Below are positions 10,069 to 18,761 of a DNA stretch of 64,000 nucleotides, piece by piece. A program made the translations under genes and the position numbers. Origin of the DNA: CAWDZK01 sp963726615 (GTDB lineage Bacteria > Actinomycetota > Actinomycetes > JACCUZ01). The stretch is taken from the NCBI GenBank assembly GCA_963726615.1, contig CAVSCX010000018.1, forward strand, positions 186,001-250,000. Direction: 5' to 3'. The notes beneath the pieces were generated by a model. The model saw only the letters and a list, made by a program, of their open reading frames with translations. It did not search any database and was not told where the DNA came from. Each line of letters begins with the position of its first letter. Within the stretch, counting starts at the first letter, position 1.

Positions 10069-10689
10069 TCAGCCGACGAGAAGGATCACCCCGACGGTTC
10101 CCGTGTAGAGGTGCGCCCAGAACGGCGGGTTGAAGGGCCCAGCGAATCGAGTCGCCACCAGCCCAGTCGCGAAGGCCAGGCCCCACACGACACCGGCCCA
10201 CCCGAGCCACGTCGGCAGCGCGTCCGAGGCCAGCACGGCGAGCCCGAGCACGGCGGAGCCGACGTAGGCGGTGAGCATGTGCACGATGTACAAGGTCCCC
10301 GCCCACCGGTCATAGGCGTCGAAGCCAACCGGCACGTGCCGGTCAGTGACCGTGCGCGCCGCTGCCCACGGCACCACGGTGAGGCGGAAGGCCAAAGAGG
10401 CGATCCAGCACACTCCGCCGGACAAGTAGACCGCGGTCGCCATCGCGGCGAGGACCGCGGCGGTCTCGTCGTCGAGGGTCACAACCAGCCCCGCGAGGCC
10501 CGCGGGGGTGACGACCAGTGCCGCGATCATCCAGGTGTGGATCCAGGCCCAGCGACGCTCGTCCGTGTGGATGACGGGCAACGACTCCTGCAAAGGGCGC
10601 TGGTAGTCCAGGCGCCACGCGACGGCACCCACCAGGAAGATCACAAGCCCGGCGACGAGGACGCCACCGGCGAGGACCGAGCTGTCCAC
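10069..10689 (-). CDS. Multi-pass membrane protein, function unknown
   Basis: A 206-residue protein with about six predicted helices: residues 5-27, 50-72, 80-104, 130-152, 158-178 and 185-206. The N-terminus (MDSSVLAGGVLVAGLVIFLVG) enters the membrane at once, and a conserved-looking loop reads WIHTWM. No catalytic motif is visible and I do not recognise the family. The GTG start at 10689 has CAGGAT 6 bases upstream, suggesting a leaderless transcript. It sits alone in the lower-GC stretch. Confidence 0.65.
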   Translation of the reverse strand: MDSSVLAGGVLVAGLVIFLVGAVAWRLDYQRPLQESLPVIHTDERRWAWIHTWMIAALVVTPAGLAGLVVTLDDETAAVLAAMATAVYLSGGVCWIASLAFRLTVVPWAAARTVTDRHVPVGFDAYDRWAGTLYIVHMLTAYVGSAVLGLAVLASDALPTWLGWAGVVWGLAFATGLVATRFAGPFNPPFWAHLYTGTVGVILLVG

Positions 10690-11057
10690 GCCGGCATCCT
10701 GCCGCGGTTCTCGGGTGAGGGAAAGTCTGGTTCAGCGCTCGAGCTGACAGCGTTTCTGGCGCCGGCACTCCCGCCACCATCAGGTCTGCGGCGTCGCCGC
10801 GGACACCTCGGCCGGCGGTCCGGCTGGGCGTCAATCTCCGGACCCGACGGCGGTGACCACCCGCGCGGGTGCGAGCCGGCCGTCCCCAGCAGCGGTTCGT
10901 TCGAACCGGACCAAACACCAGCTCGATCGGGCCTGGCGCGCCGGTGAACGCAGACGGCACTACTCGACGTACCAAGACAGCCCACCGCATCGGCCACTGC
11001 CTTCGTGGTGGTCCGACCGGCGACGTCCGCCGTGGGAGGCGGACTACCATCGCGGCC
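10690..11057. other. 368-base intergenic stretch, no supported gene
   Basis: Base composition is lower in GC than in the neighbouring genes, and open frames here are short and arginine/proline-rich, as expected of shadow frames. Only the two promoter-like boxes at its ends (CAGGAT for the minus-strand gene, TACCAT at 11045-11050 for the plus-strand gene) look functional. Confidence 0.5.
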
Positions 11058-11438
11058 GTGATCACAGCGGTGCACACCATCGTCTACACGTCGGATCCCG
11101 ACGCGACCCGGGCGTTCTTCCGTGACGTCCTGGAGTTTCCGTCCGTCGACACGGGTGGCGGCTGGTTGATCTTCCGGACCGGGCCCAGTGAGCTCGGTGT
11201 GCACCCGAGCGCGTGGGAGCACGAGGGCCAGACCGGCGGTACCGACCAGCAGTTCGAGGTGTCGCTGATCTGCGACGATCTGAGATCCACGATCTCGGAG
11301 CTGACCGCGAAGGGCGCGCAGTTCGCCGGCGACATCGAGCAGGCCGGCTGGGGGAGCATCGCGAGGCTGTTGGTGCCCGGAGCCGCTGCGATGACGCTCT
11401 ACCAGCCGAGGTACGACCCGCCGGCGACCAGGCAGTAA
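11058..11438 (+). CDS. VOC superfamily (glyoxalase-like) protein
   Basis: A 126-residue vicinal-oxygen-chelate fold protein. The two beta-alpha-beta-beta-beta modules are recognisable from HTIVYTSDPDATRAFFRDVL at the N-terminus and FEVSLICDDLRSTISELTAKG in the second half. The GTG at 11058 is chosen because homologous sequence starts there and TACCAT lies 7 bases upstream; the longer open frame to 10869 is not credible. The usual metal ligands are only partly evident (first-strand His, the second Glu/His unclear), so enzymatic activity is uncertain; relatives may instead bind a ligand or drug. Confidence 0.8.
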   Translation: MITAVHTIVYTSDPDATRAFFRDVLEFPSVDTGGGWLIFRTGPSELGVHPSAWEHEGQTGGTDQQFEVSLICDDLRSTISELTAKGAQFAGDIEQAGWGSIARLLVPGAAAMTLYQPRYDPPATRQ

Positions 11439-11897
11439 AGCGCGCGACTCCACCGGAACCGGTTGTCGGGGAAGCGCCGTGGCGGGCGAAACAGAGGCGC
11501 CGTGCGCGCGCAGCCGCTCGACTGCAGACACGACCGACCGGAACCGGCACGATTCTCATCCACAGTGTCGGAGTGGTGGGCAGCTAAGTGGTCTTTCTCG
11601 AACGACACGGCGAGCTGTGAGCACATCGTGTCGTGGTCCGACGCTGACGGTGAGCACACCGCCAACGTCGTGCCGCCCGGCGCCGGACTGACGGCTTCGA
11701 GGCGGACTCGCTCCCGCGCAACACGATCTCATCTGCGGTCGGGAGCAGGGTCACAGCGGCTGTCACGTCTTGATCGACCACTGGCGGCAGAGGGGCGCTG
11801 TCGCCGTATTGATCGCATAGGCGCCGGTACCAGTGCGACCAGCCGTGCGGCTATTTGCAGCTGAGCGCACGGCGCATGACAACGCGACCTTCACGGC
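11439..11897. other. 459-base stretch without a convincing gene
   Basis: Several frames stay open for 65-133 codons, but none has a family signature, a good start or biased third positions. The plus-strand frame containing VSEWWAAKWSFSND shows some non-shadow character and may be the remnant of a decayed gene. GC is lower than the window average. Confidence 0.45.
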
Positions 11898-12128
11898 CTA
11901 TTCGTCCTCGCCGTTCCGGTGCCTTGCATGATCCAGGAGCCGGTCATTGGTGATCGGGAACACGATCCTCCACCCGTGTCGGTCCGTCGGCATCGGAAAC
12001 TCATACTTTCTTGGCTTCGTGATGTCGCGCACCTCCATCACCACCTCTGAGTGATGGTCCAACTCAGATGCGCGGAAGAGTTCGGACGGGGGCGGCTGGC
12101 CTTCCTCAGGCTTATGGGCTGCCGGCAT
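11898..12128 (-). CDS. Small hypothetical protein (76 aa)
   Basis: A 76-residue hydrophilic protein, MPAAHKPEEGQPP to the C-terminal RHRNGEDE. The ATG at 12128 is preceded by a strong AGGGAGGT ribosome site with 5-base spacing, which decides this start over the longer frame to 12230. It has no membrane segment and no known domain; the middle (MEVRDITKPRKYEFPMPTD) looks foldable. Function unknown. Confidence 0.55.
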   Translation of the reverse strand: MPAAHKPEEGQPPPSELFRASELDHHSEVVMEVRDITKPRKYEFPMPTDRHGWRIVFPITNDRLLDHARHRNGEDE

Positions 12129-12287
12129 GGTGACCTCCCTGGTCACGGGCGCTCCGCGGGGGCGACTCGTGGAAGTCAAGAGTAGTCCGGCGACCCCGCG
12201 CAGGGGTGCCGCTACCGAGTGGCCCATCACAGGCTCACCGGGGTACCTGCAACCCGGCCCCAGGGTGACCTCTGATGCGTGGTGCTG

Positions 12288-13714
12288 TCAGGTGCGCAGG
12301 ACGGTGAGGGGTCGCCAGGCGGGTCGGGGTGTCTGGTCCGGGTCGACCCACCGTGGCGGGGTGAAGACCGGGAGCCGCCGGTCGCCGATGTGCACGGTCC
12401 AGCCGTCGTGATGGACGACCCGGTGGTGACAGGGACACAGGAGCACCAGGTTCGACAGGGCGGTCGGCCCGCCGCAGGCCCAGTGCCGGATGTGGTGGGC
12501 GTGGCACCAGCGGGCGGGGCGGCCGCAGCCGGGAAACGCGCAGCCGCCGTCACGCACGATGAGCGCCCGGCGCAGCGCGGCGGGCACGATGCGGGAGCGG
12601 CGGCCGATGTCGAGCAGCGCGCCGGCGGAGTCGACGATCGCGGCGAGCAGCCAGGCGTCACAGCCGAGGCGACGGGTGGACTCCGGGGACAGCGGGGTGC
12701 CGTCCTCGAGGAACGCCGCGTCCTCACGCAGGCCCGGGGACTTCACCTCGACGTCGGCGGCGGCATCCGGGTCGACATCGGCATCGCCGGCGAGCTGGTC
12801 TGCATCGGACGCGGCCAGGCTGCCGGTGTTGCCAGGCTCGTTGCAGCTCCCGAGACCGATGAGGGACTGCAGGTGGCCGGGGGTGGTGACCACGGTCACG
12901 GTGACCGCTTCGCCGCCGGTGATCGACAGCTGGTCGGAGGCCAGCCCCCAGGACACGAGCAGCATCAGGGCATCGGCCCGGCGCTTCTCCGGCGACCGCG
13001 GGTCCGCCTGACCCTCCGGGCCGGGGGCGGGTGCGGCGAGCACTTCGAGGGGCCGCGTCGAGGGTGGCGCCGTTCTCCGGGGTGAAGCGGCCGGTGACCC
13101 GGCGGCCACCGTGCAGGTCGTGGGTCACGGTGAACGCCTCCGCCTCGGCGCGCAGCGCTTCCTCGCGTTCCAGATCGGCACCGCGGCCGGGTCGAGCCGG
13201 TCCAGCAGGTGCCGGCCCAGGGTGGCCACGGCCGCGGCGTCGTAGCGGCGGGCCTGGTCTACCAGGAACGCCTCACCCCGCGCCCTCGTCGCCGCGTCCA
13301 CGGCCGCGGGAGCTTGCGGAGCGTGTCGGCCACCACCCGTGCCGACTCGTGCGACACCTGTCCCGCAGCCAGCGCCGCGGTCAGCGCAGGCAGATCCCTG
13401 TCCAGGTCGGCGGCCAGCCGGACCTCGGCGTGCGCGACCGCCGGGCGTTGCAGGCAGCAGCCCCGCAGCCACGTGGCCGTCGACGACGCCCCCGCCCGCA
13501 GGGCCGCGCCGCGGCCGTCGATCTCCCGGGTCATCGCCAGCACGACGGCCTCGAGCCGCCCCCGGGTCGCCTCGGCATCGATCCGGACGGTGAGCAGCTC
13601 GTGCTCGGACATCGACCAGAGGTTCGCCGCCGCCAGCTCCTCGATGCCCGTATCGACCAGCGACAGTGCCGTCACCGCGGGGTGCGCGCTCAGCGTTGCG
13701 GTCGGGATGTCCAT
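12288..13714 (-). pseudogene. DUF222 / HNH endonuclease (13E12-repeat type), three frameshifts
   Basis: Remnant of an actinobacterial DUF222-HNH protein. The N-terminal part starts at ATG 13714 (MDIPTATLSAHPAVTALSL), and the HNH nuclease domain is intact at the 3' end: CAFPGCGRPARWCHAHHIRH then LCPCHHRVVHH. Between them the frame changes three times. At about 13305 one base seems missing after DTLRKLP, before AVDAATRARG. At about 13178 the frame moves from LDRLDPAA to DLEREEALRAEAEAF. At about 13055 one extra C separates GATLDAA from LEVLAAPAPG. The first half alone could be translated but would lack the nuclease. Members of this family are repetitive and often decayed; many are thought to be selfish or intein-like HNH carriers. 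Confidence 0.8.
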
Positions 13715-13855
13715 GCGCCGAACCTATGACCCACCCGGGACACAACTCCGGCCCGGCGAAACCCGGAAACCGTTGCACGGCAACGCATCCGTCGTCCACA
13801 GGCGATCGTCACCGAACGTCCTGTGGCCAAGGGAACCCACCGATCCTGGGCGCGT

Positions 13856-13892
13856 CGCAGGGGCGCCCCGGCGTGCCGGGTGCGCCCCTGCG
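13856..13892 (-). terminator. Strong GC hairpin 3' of the secreted-protein gene
   Basis: CGCAGGGGCGC (13856-13866) pairs with GCGCCCCTGCG (13882-13892), with an inner CCCGGC/GCCGGG stem and one unpaired T: about 17 bp in all. It starts 13 bases past the stop at 13905. Confidence 0.65.
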
Positions 13893-13904
13893 GGTGCGGG
13901 CTCG

Positions 13905-14594
13905 TCAGCCCAGGCGGGCCAGCTTCGCGTTCGCGGTCTGCACCGACGCGATTGTCGGGTCGACCTCGTAGGTCGCGTCCTGGCCGTCGATCCGCCAGAC
14001 GACTATCGACAGGTCGTCCCCGCGACGGGTCACGCCGAGCCACTCGAAGGTGCCCTCGTCCGCGTCCTTGTCCGTCTTGAAGACGAAGGAGAAGTACGAG
14101 CCCCGGCCGACCTCGACGTCGACCGGCCGGCGCTTGTCGGTGAACAGGAGCCGGCCGCCTGCCGGCACGTTGTCACCGGTGTGGGAGCGCCAGCCCTTGA
14201 CCTCGCCATAGGCGCTCCTGGCCGCCGCACGGTCGGCGAAGGTCAGGACGACGTTGGTCGCCTGGCCGCCGGGGATCGCGAAGTCGCGACGTGCCTTGCG
14301 CTCGAACCCGAGGGCCTTGAGCGGCGTGGGTTGCGCGGAGCTGGCTCTGCGGTGCCGGGTGGCGACGCGGGCCCAGTCCTGCTCCTGGTTCACGACCGGC
14401 ATCTGACCGGCCCGCAGCAGCGCCCTGGCGGCGTCGTTGGGGTCGACCACGGTCGTGGCCGGCGCGGCGACACCCTCGTCGGCGACCGCCGGGCCGGACA
14501 GGGCACCGGCGGCGAGGCCGGACGAGACCACGGCGGTGGCGAGGACGGCGGCGGCGAGCGTCGCCGGGCGGCGGGTGCGGGTGGTGTGCGACAT
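13905..14594 (-). CDS. Secreted hypothetical protein
   Basis: A 229-residue exported protein. A Sec signal peptide is clear: positive N-terminus (MSHTTRTRRP), hydrophobic core (about 11-33), and likely cleavage after AVA at 36-38. The mature part contains FAIPGGQATNVVLTFADRAA and a late repeat of about 40 residues after SYFSFVFKTDKD. The combination of a DWARVATRHRR segment and a compact mixed fold does not match a family I know. ATG 14594 follows GAGGAG with good spacing, ruling out the longer frame to 14999. Its own terminator follows at 13856-13892. Confidence 0.7.
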   Translation of the reverse strand: MSHTTRTRRPATLAAAVLATAVVSSGLAAGALSGPAVADEGVAAPATTVVDPNDAARALLRAGQMPVVNQEQDWARVATRHRRASSAQPTPLKALGFERKARRDFAIPGGQATNVVLTFADRAAARSAYGEVKGWRSHTGDNVPAGGRLLFTDKRRPVDVEVGRGSYFSFVFKTDKDADEGTFEWLGVTRRGDDLSIVVWRIDGQDATYEVDPTIASVQTANAKLARLG

Positions 14595-14784
14595 CTCGAT
14601 CTCCTCTGTGGCCCGGGAGGGCCGGTTCCGCCCGGGCCTCTCCCGGACGCTGCAGAGGTGATGACTCGCGACGCCCCCCACCGGTTGCATCACGCCGGGC
14701 GCGGTGGCAGGCATGCGCGATCCACCTCCGCCGGGAGCGGGGTGATTCGTGCATGACCGGCCGCGCGGTGGTGTAGAAGCGGTG

Positions 14785-15363
14785 TCAGAGGAAGCGGACG
14801 GGGTCGAACTCGTCGATCGGGATGATCCGCACCCGGGGAAGCACGCCGGTGAAGCAGCGCACGTCGTCCTCGAGGTCGAACACCTCGAGCCCCTTCTCGG
14901 ACAGCTCGGCGAACTTGAGGTTGACGAACTCGCGGAAGCCCAGCAGCCCGACCCGACGCTCGCCGCCGAGCAACGCCTCGACCTGTGGCAGGAAGTCACC
15001 GTCGTGGCTGGCGAGCAGGACGTCGCCGGGCAGGTCCTCGATCGCCTCGAGGGTGCGCTGGACGGCGATGTCGACGACCTTCTGGCCCGGGTCGCCCGAG
15101 AGCGGGATCGGCCGGTACTGCATGGCGAGCAGCGCAGACACGAACGGCATCGGCACGTGCCCGCTGGTGGCGTTGAGGAAGAAGAGCCCCTTGACTGGCT
15201 GGCCCCAGCGCGCCTCGGCGAACTCCCGGACGCGCTCCCAGCGCGGCCGCTCGTCCGGGTTCGGTCGCCTGTTGAGCACCGACATGCCGAGGGTGGCGTC
15301 GATGTTCTCTCCGTCGACGACGAGGTAGGTGGTGCGCCCGGTCCCGGTCGCGCTCTCCGTCAT
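14785..15363 (-). CDS. NYN domain protein (PIN-like RNase fold)
   Basis: A 192-residue NYN/LabA-type protein. The first conserved aspartate motif is LVVDGENIDATLG (residues 14-26), the second region is LLASHDGDFLPQVEALL (about 118-134), and the third is VGLLGFREFVN. These acidic residues match the metal-binding site of NYN/PIN nucleases, so RNA cleavage is likely, but the target is unknown. The ATG at 15363 has TAGGCT 7 bases upstream and no ribosome site, so the message is probably leaderless. It lies 40 bases downstream of the LysM gene, on the same strand. Confidence 0.82.
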   Translation of the reverse strand: MTESATGTGRTTYLVVDGENIDATLGMSVLNRRPNPDERPRWERVREFAEARWGQPVKGLFFLNATSGHVPMPFVSALLAMQYRPIPLSGDPGQKVVDIAVQRTLEAIEDLPGDVLLASHDGDFLPQVEALLGGERRVGLLGFREFVNLKFAELSEKGLEVFDLEDDVRCFTGVLPRVRIIPIDEFDPVRFL

Positions 15364-15370
15364 GTGCGGA

Positions 15371-15376
15371 AGCCTA
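15371..15376 (-). promoter_or_regulatory. Probable -10 box (TAGGCT) of the NYN gene
   Basis: TAGGCT on the minus strand ends 7 bases before the ATG at 15363. It suggests the NYN gene has its own leaderless transcript despite following the LysM gene. Confidence 0.5.
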
Positions 15377-15402
15377 GGGCGCCGGTGCCGTGCGGCCGCC
15401 GC

Positions 15403-16731
15403 TCAGGCGCCGAGTGCGCGCCAGACGCCGGGGCCGGCGACACCGTTGACGTGCCAGCCGCGGGCCCGCTTGAGCTTCTTCACCTTGCGCTTGGTGAGCG
15501 GACCGAAGTAGCCGGTGCGGTACTTCTTCTTCATCGTCAAGGAGGTCTGCAAAGCCTTCACCGCGACGCCACGGTCGCCCTTGCGCAGCTTCGTCCAGGT
15601 GAACTTGGTGATGCCGGAGCGGACCGGGACGCTGATGACCTGCCCGACCCGGATCGTGTCCCCGGACAGCTTGCTGGCGGACTTGATCGCAGGCACCGAC
15701 GACCGCCAGACCTTCGCGATCCGGCTCAGGCTGTCGCCCGTGCGCACCCGGTAGCGCATCGCGGACGGCAGCGAGCGCGCCGCCGTCACGGTCTGCGCGC
15801 CCGAGGTCACCGGCGTCGCCGGAGCAGGTGCGGCGGACTGTGAGCGCACCGCGGCCCAGGTGGCCGGTGTGGTGGTGCCCGTCGGTTCCAGCCCGTGCGC
15901 GTTCTGGAACGCGACCACGGCGCTGTGCGTGATCGGCCCGAAGAACCCGGTCACCGGGGTCACCGAGAGCAGCCGCTGCAGCAGGATGACGTAGGGGCTG
16001 GTGGCGCCCTTCGCCAGCAGCGGCGTCCCCGTGAGCGAGGCGGGGTCGACCGGTGCGGGGCACGGAGTGGTTCGCGGGCCGGACCAGGCCGGCGCAGGCG
16101 AGCCGAAGACCTCGACGCAGGGACCGTAGTCGACGGCGCCGGCCTTCCCGGTCCACCACGAGGTGTGCTTCATCGCGCCCGCCCAGGCCAGCGAGATGTG
16201 GATGTGGTCGGCGTGCGACTCACCACCGGTGTACTTCCGCCAGCCGTCGGACGCGCGGTAGGAGCTCCAGATCTTGCGGTCGTAGATGACGTACATGACG
16301 CCGAGCCGGCGGGCGTTGTACCCGGCCATCCCGTTGGGACCGGGTGCGAGCAGCCAGCTGAGGAACTGGTCGGCGAGCGCCTTCTCGGCCGGCACCGCGG
16401 AGTTCAGGCCCCAGTCCCAGGCGCGGCCCTCCTTGTGCTCGCTCGTCCCGCCGATCGTGCAGCCCCGGGTGACGCCGAGGTCGCGGCCGCCGTACGTCGA
16501 CAGCAACAGGTTGCGCAGCGCATCGAGACCGGGCTTGACCGTGGCGTCGCACGAGACCTGCGGAAGGTACGGCGAGAATCCCTCCACGACCGCCGGTGCG
16601 GCCCCCTGGGGCACCGGATCGGGCCCGGCGGCATGGGCGACGGACCCGCCCACCCCGAGGAGCAGGGCTCCCGCGAGGGCTCCGGCGAGGGTGCGCAGGG
16701 CGGGACGGACGGTGCGGTGGACCCAAAGCAT
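15403..16731 (-). CDS. Secreted LysM and peptidoglycan-binding protein
   Basis: A 442-residue secreted cell-wall protein. Starting at ATG 16731, 10 bases after AGGAGCT, it has a signal peptide (MLWVHRTVRPAL, core to about residue 30, AHA cleavage near 34). A domain at about 45-210 contains HKEGRAWDWGL and SHADHIHIS and matches the ARB_07466-type C-terminal domain often found in wall proteins. A peptidoglycan-binding repeat (about 235-295) is followed by LysM (RYRVRTGDSLSRIAKVW, about 325-370) and a second peptidoglycan-binding repeat (KGDRGVAVKALQTSL to the C-terminus). It probably anchors to or processes peptidoglycan; a catalytic residue set is not certain. Confidence 0.85.
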   Translation of the reverse strand: MLWVHRTVRPALRTLAGALAGALLLGVGGSVAHAAGPDPVPQGAAPAVVEGFSPYLPQVSCDATVKPGLDALRNLLLSTYGGRDLGVTRGCTIGGTSEHKEGRAWDWGLNSAVPAEKALADQFLSWLLAPGPNGMAGYNARRLGVMYVIYDRKIWSSYRASDGWRKYTGGESHADHIHISLAWAGAMKHTSWWTGKAGAVDYGPCVEVFGSPAPAWSGPRTTPCPAPVDPASLTGTPLLAKGATSPYVILLQRLLSVTPVTGFFGPITHSAVVAFQNAHGLEPTGTTTPATWAAVRSQSAAPAPATPVTSGAQTVTAARSLPSAMRYRVRTGDSLSRIAKVWRSSVPAIKSASKLSGDTIRVGQVISVPVRSGITKFTWTKLRKGDRGVAVKALQTSLTMKKKYRTGYFGPLTKRKVKKLKRARGWHVNGVAGPGVWRALGA

Positions 16732-16803
16732 CGGGACGGGAGCTCCTGGAGGCGGGTACGGGGGTTCTGGATCATGGTCGGTCGCCCCAGCCGCCACCTG
16801 AAC

Positions 16804-16824
16804 CCCTCTTGCCCCACAAGAGGG
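16804..16824. repeat. 8-bp perfect inverted repeat in a divergent control region
   Basis: CCCTCTTG (16804-16811) and CAAGAGGG (16817-16824) flank CCCCA, upstream of both the LysM gene (minus) and the 125-residue gene (plus). It could be an operator or the first stem of a leader RNA; a known riboswitch signature was not recognised. Confidence 0.4.
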
Positions 16825-16871
16825 TAAAACTTGGCCACCCGGACGGTGAGTCGCGTTGCGCCCGGCCCAGG

Positions 16872-16877
16872 TACCGT
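16872..16877 (+). promoter_or_regulatory. Probable -10 box (TACCGT), leaderless start
   Basis: TACCGT ends 6 bases before the GTG at 16884, fitting the leaderless pattern seen elsewhere in the window. Confidence 0.45.
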
Positions 16878-16883
16878 CCCGGC

Positions 16884-17261
16884 GTGAGCGCCGCCCGCAC
16901 CTTCGTCCACGCCGCCCGGGCCGAGCTGGAGCCGGGCGGTGACCCGGCCGCGCTGGGCGGCGCGGTGACGGTGGGCCTCTGCGGCAGCTGGGAGCACGAC
17001 GGCCCGTGCCTCTGGCCGCACCACACGAGCACCAGCACGGACGGTGCCGCCACGACGGTGCGCACGGTCTTCCGCGCCCGGCCGTCCCATGAGCGCGAGG
17101 TCCGCCGTCTCGTCGATGCCGCGCTCGCCGTCGGCCGGCTGACCGGACCGGACGGCTCGGAGACCGTGTGGCGGATCCTGCGGTCCGGCCCGGTCGCTCC
17201 GACGGCCGAGGAGAGCTCGTTCGGCGAGCAACCGGGTTCGCTGCCAGGATCTGGCGGGTGA
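16884..17261 (+). CDS. Hypothetical protein coupled to an esterase
   Basis: A 125-residue protein with a Cys/His/Trp-rich centre (LCGSWEHDGPCLWPHHT, about residues 32-48) followed by an alpha-beta segment (VRTVFRARPSHEREVRRLV). It has no signal peptide and no family I recognise. GTG 16884 is favoured by the TACCGT box; longer readings upstream are arginine-rich noise. Its TGA overlaps the next start as GTGA (17258-17261), so it is translated with the esterase and may share its job. Confidence 0.65.
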   Translation: MSAARTFVHAARAELEPGGDPAALGGAVTVGLCGSWEHDGPCLWPHHTSTSTDGAATTVRTVFRARPSHEREVRRLVDAALAVGRLTGPDGSETVWRILRSGPVAPTAEESSFGEQPGSLPGSGG

Positions 17262-18187
17262 CGGACCGACCTCCGGGCCAGGACGAGCAGGCCCGCTACG
17301 ACGAGCTGTCGGACGCGGTGTTCGAGCTCTACGAGAGCGGTCGGTACGAGGACGCGCTCGAGCGCCTCTCGGCGCGCGGCCCCGGACTCGAGCCCTGGTC
17401 GTCCGACCTGACGCATGTCGCCGCATGCCTCCAGTCGCGGGCCGGGCGCCCCGAGCAGGCGCTCGCGACGCTGCAGGCAGCGCTCGAGGCCGGTGACTGG
17501 TGGGCTCCGCGGATCCTCACCGACGACGACGACCTGGCCGCGGTGCGCCGTCAGCCCGGGTTCGACGACCTGCTGCGCGTGGCCACCGCGCGTGCCGCCG
17601 CGTACAACGCGTCGGTGACGCCGGACCCGCCTGTCGTGCTCCGTCCGGCCGGGCCGGTGCGCGCAGTGGCCGTGGTCCTGCACGGCTCCGGCCAGCGCGC
17701 CGACGCCACCGCCGAGACCTGGTCGCCGGCGCTCGCCGAGGGGCTCGTCGTGCTCGCGGTCGCGTCCAGCCAGCGCAGCACCCCGACGCACACCAGCTGG
17801 CCGGAGCACGCACCTGCCGTCCGCGACATCGGGCACGCGCTCGACCACCTCGACCCCGCGGTGCGGTCGCTCCCGGTGCTGGCGGGCGGGTTCTCCGCCG
17901 GCGGCCGGGCCGCGATGCTCTGGGCGCTCACCGGCGGACCGGTGTCGCGGCTGCTTGTCGTCGCGCCCGCACTCTGGTCCGAGCACCTGCCCGCCGAGCT
18001 GTGCCGGGTGCCGGGGCTCGTCCTGCTGGGCGGCGACGACCCTCTCGCCGGACCTGTGCAGCAGGTCGGCCGCCGGCTGGACGACGCCGGCCTGCGGCTG
18101 GAGACCGTCGAGGGGCTCGGGCACGCCTATCCGGAGGACTTCGCAGCCCGGCTGGTCGCCGAGCTGCGCTCGTTCGTCGATCGCTGA
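17258..18187 (+). CDS. Alpha/beta hydrolase (phospholipase/carboxylesterase type) with N-terminal helical extension
   Basis: A 309-residue protein. Residues 1-110 form a TPR-like helical extension (YDELSDAVFELYESGRYEDA), closing with DDDLAAVRRQPGFDDLL. The hydrolase domain follows: VVLHGSGQRADA (oxyanion region), nucleophile in GGFSAGGRAAML (G-x-S-x-G), aspartate in LLGGDDPL, and histidine in GLGHAYPED. All three catalytic residues are in place. The start is GTG 17258, overlapping the stop of the previous gene. The substrate is unknown. Confidence 0.8.
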   Translation: MTDRPPGQDEQARYDELSDAVFELYESGRYEDALERLSARGPGLEPWSSDLTHVAACLQSRAGRPEQALATLQAALEAGDWWAPRILTDDDDLAAVRRQPGFDDLLRVATARAAAYNASVTPDPPVVLRPAGPVRAVAVVLHGSGQRADATAETWSPALAEGLVVLAVASSQRSTPTHTSWPEHAPAVRDIGHALDHLDPAVRSLPVLAGGFSAGGRAAMLWALTGGPVSRLLVVAPALWSEHLPAELCRVPGLVLLGGDDPLAGPVQQVGRRLDDAGLRLETVEGLGHAYPEDFAARLVAELRSFVDR

Positions 18188-18201
18188 CCCCGGCGCGCGG
18201 C

Positions 18202-18723
18202 TCAGGCGGCGTCGGGCGGCTCCACGTCGGGCAGGGCGAGCCACTCTGCGAAGGTGAGCTCACGGTGCCGGCCGACGCCGACGTACCGCGGCCTGGTGAA
18301 GGGCCACTCCGCCAGGATCCAGCTCGGCACCAGGTCGTCGAGCCCACGTTCGGTCGCCGAACCCACCAGCCGGTCGACGGTCCACCACGAGACGTCGGCG
18401 TCGGCGCCCTGCTTCTCGGGTGGGTCGACGTACACACAGCCGAGCAGCTCGGACTCGTCCCCGGCCAGCAGTGCGTAGTTGAACGACTCGTGCGACTCGA
18501 TCTCGCGCTCGTGCCGGACCAGGTCCGTGCGGTCGAGCTCGTAGGACATGTCGGCGGGCGGCCAGCCCCAGGCCTGGCCGAAGATCGAGAACAGCCTGGC
18601 CTGGGAGCCCATCACGGCCGGGAAGTCGATGTCGACGTCGTCGGCCCGGATCGGGCGCAGGTGCTCACCGGTCGAGAGGTCGACACGGGTCGGGTGCACG
18701 AAGTCGTCCGGAAGCCACGGCAT
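18202..18723 (-). CDS. Probable GNAT-type acetyltransferase
   Basis: A 173-residue protein related to GNAT acetyltransferases. It has an N-terminal HLRPIRADDVDIDFPAVMG, a strand ending in YALLAGDESELLGCVYVDPP, and SWWTVDRLVGS at the acetyl-CoA region. The Q/R-x-x-G-x-G/A loop is weak, so activity is less certain than for the gene at 9203. ATG 18723 has TAGGCT 8 bases upstream. It converges on the esterase gene with only 14 bases between stops. Confidence 0.65.
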   Translation of the reverse strand: MPWLPDDFVHPTRVDLSTGEHLRPIRADDVDIDFPAVMGSQARLFSIFGQAWGWPPADMSYELDRTDLVRHEREIESHESFNYALLAGDESELLGCVYVDPPEKQGADADVSWWTVDRLVGSATERGLDDLVPSWILAEWPFTRPRYVGVGRHRELTFAEWLALPDVEPPDAA

Positions 18724-18761
18724 GGCGGCGCAGCCTAGTCAGCGCGGGGCGGTCCTGCCGG

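Noticed and set aside
11463..11864. 133-codon plus-strand frame in the lower-GC spacer
   Set aside because: Only a short part looks protein-like and there is no credible start; kept as a possible remnant only.
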